The notes beneath the pieces were generated by a model that was not told the origin of the DNA, searched no databases, and worked only from the letters and a program-made list of their open reading frames with translations. A DNA stretch of 15,794 bases from Actinomycetes bacterium (GTDB taxonomy: Bacteria > Actinomycetota > Actinomycetes > Actinomycetales > Cellulomonadaceae): NCBI GenBank assembly GCA_023462275.1, contig JAEWYD010000111.1, positions 1-15,794 on the forward strand, given 5' to 3'. Each line of letters begins with the position of its first letter. The first letter of the stretch is position 1. A program made the position numbers and the translations under genes. This document shows positions 12,667-15,794 of the stretch, one piece after another.

Positions 12667-14531
12667 GCACCTACGACAACGCCTACGCGCCCGACAACGT
12701 GTACGGGCACGCCCTGCAGCTCCTCCTGGAGCGCCTGGCTGCCGACCGCCCGGCCGGGGCCGTCCACCTCGACGTGGGCTGCGGGTTCGGGGCCGTCGCC
12801 GGGCCCCTGACCGAGGCCTCCGGCCTCGCGTACGTCGGCGTGGACGCCGACGAGGAGGCCGTCGCGGCCGTCCGTGCCGCGGGCCACGAGGCCCACGTCG
12901 CCCGGCTCGGCGACGAGGACGAGGTGCTCGCCGCGCTGCGCGCCGTCGTCGGCGACCGGCCGATCGCCTCCATCACCATGCTGGACGTCCTCGAGCACCT
13001 GCCGCAGGGCAGCGCCGCGCTGCGGGCCCTGCGGCGCCTCGCCCTCGACCACGGGGCGGCGCTCGTCCTCAGCGTCCCGAACGTCGCGCACCGGGACGTC
13101 GGCTTCAAGCTCGCCTTCGGGGCGTGGGACTACACGTCGGCGGGGATCCTCGACACCACGCACGTGCGGTTCTTCACCGCGGAGAGCTTCGAGCGGGAGC
13201 TCGCGGCCGCCGGCCTGTACCCGACGCGGCGCAACGACGTCGAGCAGGAGCTGAGCGACCAGCACTTCCCGTCGAGCCACCCGGCCCTCGCCGCCGGCAC
13301 GACGCTGAACCACCTGCTGACGACCCTGCGCGCGGAGAGCGCGCCGGACGACAACGTCAACCAGTTCGTGTGGGCCGTGGCGCCCGGGCCGCTCGCGGCC
13401 GCTCCGACGTACGTGCAGGAGCGGGAGCCGTCGCGGCCCTTCCTGTCCGTCGTGATGCGGACGCAGGGCCGGCGACTGCACTGCCTGCGGGAGGCGCTGA
13501 CGTGCCTCGCGGGCCAGACGGACGACGACTTCGAGGTGCTCGTCATGGGGCACCTGCTCTCCGTCGAGCAGCAGATCGCGGTCGAGCGGGTCATCGAGGA
13601 CACCCCCGCGAGCCTGCGGGAGCGGATCCGGCTGGTGAAGGTGCAGCACGGCAACCGCGTCGCCCCCCTGAACGCGGGCTTCGCGGAGGCGACGGGCCAC
13701 TACATCGCGATCCTGGACGACGACGACGTGCCCTTCGCGCACTGGGTCGAGACCTTCCACCACCTCGCCCGGCGCGCGCCGGGGCGGCTCCTGCGGACCG
13801 TGTCGGTGCTGCAGGACATCGAGGAGAGCACGGTCGACGGGCGCCCGGGCATCCGGTCGAGCGGCCCGATCCGCAAGATCTACCCGTCCGAGTTCGACAT
13901 CCTCGAGCACCTGCGGCAGAACCACACGCCGAACACCGCCATCGCGTTCCCGCGCGGCGTGTTCCACGACCTCGGGATGCGGTTCGACAGCGAGCTGACG
14001 ACGACCGAGGACTGGGACTTCATCATGCGTGCCGTGCTGCGCGTCGGCGTCGCCTCGAGCCCGGAGATCACCTGCATCTACCACTGGTGGACGCGCGCCG
14101 AGTCGTCCCGCACCGTGCACGACGAGGCGGAGTGGGACCGCAACAACGGGCGTATCGTGCGCAAGCTCGACAGCCGGCCCCTGCTGCTCCCGGAGGGCTA
14201 CGCGTCGCGCCTGCGCGCCGTGCTCGCCGAGCGGGACGCCGCCGTCGCCCAGCTGGAGGCGTTCCTCGGCGGTCGCCGCGACGTCCACGTCGAGGGCGGC
14301 GGCTCGCCCACGGTGCGCGACCTGCTCCTCGGCGACGTCGTCGACATCCTCGAGTCGCGCTCGTGGCGGCTCACGGCGCCGCTGCGGCTGCCGAAGGCGG
14401 TGTTCCGCCCGGCGTCGCGCGTCCGCCTGAGCTCGTTCGTGCGCATGAGCGACGCCGAGCTCGCGCACGCGGCGGCCAACCTGCGCCGGTCGCGGTCGTG
14501 GCGGGCCACCCGGTTCCTGCGCCGCGGGTGA
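12663..14531 (+). CDS. SAM-dependent methyltransferase fused to a family 2 glycosyltransferase
   Basis: A 622-residue two-domain protein. Residues 1 to about 240 form a class I SAM methyltransferase: motif I LDVGCGFG (36-43), the acidic end of strand two in VGVDAD, the post-motif ITMLDVLEHLP (about 101-111), SVPNVAHRD near 137 and LDTTHVRFFT near 163-172. Residues 258-622 are a GT2 domain nearly matching the protein at 10513-11568: RPFLSVVMRTQGRR, ILDDDDVPF near 349-357, TTEDWDFIMR near 446-455, and SRSWR at 565-569 and 610-614. A short linker containing VQEREPSRP joins them with no stop or frame break, so this is a true fusion. It may methylate the sugar that its own GT domain adds or accepts, for instance to cap the chain. 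The ATG overlaps the previous TGA. It ends six bases before the convergent acyltransferase stop. Confidence 0.9.
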   Translation: MSTYDNAYAPDNVYGHALQLLLERLAADRPAGAVHLDVGCGFGAVAGPLTEASGLAYVGVDADEEAVAAVRAAGHEAHVARLGDEDEVLAALRAVVGDRPIASITMLDVLEHLPQGSAALRALRRLALDHGAALVLSVPNVAHRDVGFKLAFGAWDYTSAGILDTTHVRFFTAESFERELAAAGLYPTRRNDVEQELSDQHFPSSHPALAAGTTLNHLLTTLRAESAPDDNVNQFVWAVAPGPLAAAPTYVQEREPSRPFLSVVMRTQGRRLHCLREALTCLAGQTDDDFEVLVMGHLLSVEQQIAVERVIEDTPASLRERIRLVKVQHGNRVAPLNAGFAEATGHYIAILDDDDVPFAHWVETFHHLARRAPGRLLRTVSVLQDIEESTVDGRPGIRSSGPIRKIYPSEFDILEHLRQNHTPNTAIAFPRGVFHDLGMRFDSELTTTEDWDFIMRAVLRVGVASSPEITCIYHWWTRAESSRTVHDEAEWDRNNGRIVRKLDSRPLLLPEGYASRLRAVLAERDAAVAQLEAFLGGRRDVHVEGGGSPTVRDLLLGDVVDILESRSWRLTAPLRLPKAVFRPASRVRLSSFVRMSDAELAHAAANLRRSRSWRATRFLRRG

Positions 14532-14537
14532 CCGCCG

Positions 14538-15713
14538 TCAGCCGGCCGGCTGCTCGACGACGGCGGGCGTCCGGACGGCGGCCTCCACGCGCCGCTCCGC
14601 GCCGCGCGTCCGCCGCATGACCGGGCGCTCGACCAGGAACCAGCTCGCCACCGCGAGCGGGATGGTCCCCGCGAGCGTCAGCGCGACGTAGGGCCACAGC
14701 CCCCACCTCGTCGCGCCCAGGGCGGCGAAGAGCTGCTGGACGGGGAACGCGTAGATGTACATGCCGTAGGAGACGTCGTTCACCTGGAACCAGCGCGGTG
14801 CCCGCAGGGCCGAGCCGATCCACAGCAGCGTGTACGTGAAGAACGGGGCCGCGGCCTGCAGGCCCCACGTCGGCTGGACCACCGCGGCGACGACGACCAC
14901 GCCGGTCGTCGCGAGGGCGCCCAGCCAGTGCAGGGGCAGCCGGTCCCGCAGCGCGTGGACCAGCGCGCCGCCCAGGAAGAACGGCAGCAGCTGCAGGAGG
15001 TTGCCGACGTCGGGGTTCCCGCCCACGTAGACCGACAGCGTCGTCGGCCACAGCGCGAACAGCACCACGCTCGTCGCGAGCGCCAGCGCGCACGGGATCG
15101 CGGAGCGGCGCCACCACGCGGCCGCGGCGACGACGCCGATGATCAGGTAGCAGAGGAACTCGTAGTAGAGCGTCCAGAGCGAGCCGTTCCACGCGGACGG
15201 GTACGGGTTGCCGGCCAGGGTGTCGCCGACCGGGTAGGCGCCGATGCGCAACGTGAAGTTGCTCACGATGTGGTTGAGGGGCGTGATGGGCCCAGCCGTG
15301 AGGAAGCCGTCCAGCGTGCCGTGGGTCCGCGCGTAGTCGATCGGCGCGAAGAGGGCGGCGACCACGACGAGGGACACCCAGAACGCGGGGTAGATGCGCG
15401 CCGCGCGGTGGACCAGGTACGGCCCGAGCGCCTTGCCCTGACGGCTCCCCGTGATGAGGTAGCCGCTGATGCAGAAGAAGCCGAAGACCGCCCAGCCGCC
15501 GAGCCGCGTGCCGAGGATCTCCGGGTGGCCCTCGAAGCCGCCGAGGGGGTAGGCGTGGTGGAAGAGGACCGAGCTGGCCAGCACGAGCCGGATGAGGTTG
15601 AGGCTGTTGTCGCGAGGGTCGAGCTGGCGACCGTGCCAGCGCCACAGCCGCGCCTCGCGTGGTGCCCGCCGGGCCGGGGCCGTCGTCGCCGGCGGCGCGG
15701 ACGTCGCGCTCAC
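14538..15713 (-). CDS. Membrane acyltransferase family 3 (O-acetyltransferase-like)
   Basis: A 391-residue integral membrane protein of the acyltransferase 3 family, which moves acetyl or other acyl groups to sugars of exported glycans. The family R-X10-H motif is seen as R42 to H53 within NLIRLVLASSVLFHH. GGWAVFGFFCISGYLITGS (72-90) and the following HRAARIYPAFW (102-112) are also characteristic. About ten hydrophobic segments cover most of the rest. The C-terminus is a short basic then Pro/Val-rich cytoplasmic tail; no SGNH domain is fused. The GTG start at 15713 has only a weak GGGCGGG upstream, but overlaps a TGA in the preceding frame (GTGA), which supports it. It probably O-acylates the polysaccharide of this locus; the substrate cannot be read directly. 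Confidence 0.88.
   Translation of the reverse strand: MSATSAPPATTAPARRAPREARLWRWHGRQLDPRDNSLNLIRLVLASSVLFHHAYPLGGFEGHPEILGTRLGGWAVFGFFCISGYLITGSRQGKALGPYLVHRAARIYPAFWVSLVVVAALFAPIDYARTHGTLDGFLTAGPITPLNHIVSNFTLRIGAYPVGDTLAGNPYPSAWNGSLWTLYYEFLCYLIIGVVAAAAWWRRSAIPCALALATSVVLFALWPTTLSVYVGGNPDVGNLLQLLPFFLGGALVHALRDRLPLHWLGALATTGVVVVAAVVQPTWGLQAAAPFFTYTLLWIGSALRAPRWFQVNDVSYGMYIYAFPVQQLFAALGATRWGLWPYVALTLAGTIPLAVASWFLVERPVMRRTRGAERRVEAAVRTPAVVEQPAG
14539..14552. terminator. 14-base palindrome at the junction of two convergent genes
   Basis: CAGCCGGCCGGCTG is a perfect palindrome starting eight bases after the stop of the methyltransferase fusion and overlapping the stop codon of the acyltransferase gene. 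It could form a short GC hairpin at both transcript ends. No T-run is present on either side, so its use as a terminator is only a possibility. Confidence 0.25.
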
Positions 15714-15794
15714 AGCGACCCGCCCGGGCGGTGGACGGAGCCGCGCGCCGGGGCGGCGGGCTCGGTGGCGGGCAGGCGGTCCGCCGCGTCGTGG
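15710..15794 (-). CDS. Possible C-terminal end of an upstream gene, cut by the window edge
   Basis: On the minus strand the frame ending in the TGA at 15710-15712 is open to the window edge. It would encode a 27-residue tail, rich in Ala, Pro and Gly, beginning HDAADRLPATEP and ending HRPGGSL. The TGA overlaps the GTG start of the acyltransferase by four bases (GTGA), the same arrangement as the pair at 1162. No family can be recognised from such a tail, and other frames could also be open over so short a stretch. Confidence 0.4.
   Translation of the reverse strand, partial: HDAADRLPATEPAAPARGSVHRPGGSL

Overview
The window is very GC-rich, with near-uniform G or C at third codon positions, several GTG starts and Shine-Dalgarno sequences of the AGGAG type. 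This fits a high-GC actinobacterium, perhaps near Cellulomonas or Promicromonospora; that placement is an inference from base composition and style only. The whole stretch is a cell-surface polysaccharide locus: I see twelve complete genes, one probable gene end at the right edge, and no mobile elements, RNA genes or CRISPR arrays.

Layout. (1) Positions 128-2097, + strand: a polysaccharide pyruvyl transferase and a small family 2 glycosyltransferase, translationally coupled. (2) Positions 2117-5446, - strand: an export operon read wzm -> wzt -> rfbB. It encodes an ABC-2 permease, an ATPase with a C-terminal carbohydrate-recognition-like domain, and dTDP-glucose 4,6-dehydratase. (3) Positions 5719-14531, + strand: a long run starting divergently from wzm. 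It holds an 841-residue GT2-GT4 fusion, an NAD-dependent epimerase, and then two successive copies of a GT2 + GT2 pair. In the second copy the downstream glycosyltransferase carries an extra N-terminal methyltransferase domain. (4) Positions 14538-15713, - strand: a membrane O-acyltransferase, apparently coupled to a gene that runs off the right edge.

How the genes fit together (inference). RfbB supplies dTDP-4-keto-6-deoxyglucose for a dTDP-6-deoxysugar; the epimerase looks able to vary that sugar. The glycosyltransferases build the glycan on the cytoplasmic face. Methyl, pyruvyl and acyl groups are added by the fused methyltransferase, the pyruvyl transferase and the acyltransferase. Wzm/Wzt export the finished chain, possibly after the Wzt C-terminal domain recognises a terminal mark. 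No polymerase or flippase of the Wzy/Wzx type is in the window, which agrees with the ABC-dependent route.

The most distinctive points are the duplicated glycosyltransferase pair with methyltransferase capture in one copy, a paired C-terminal SRSWR motif in two of the enzymes, an Asp-to-Glu change at the presumed metal-binding site in one paralogue, and an 11-bp inverted repeat flanking a candidate -10 element ahead of the epimerase.
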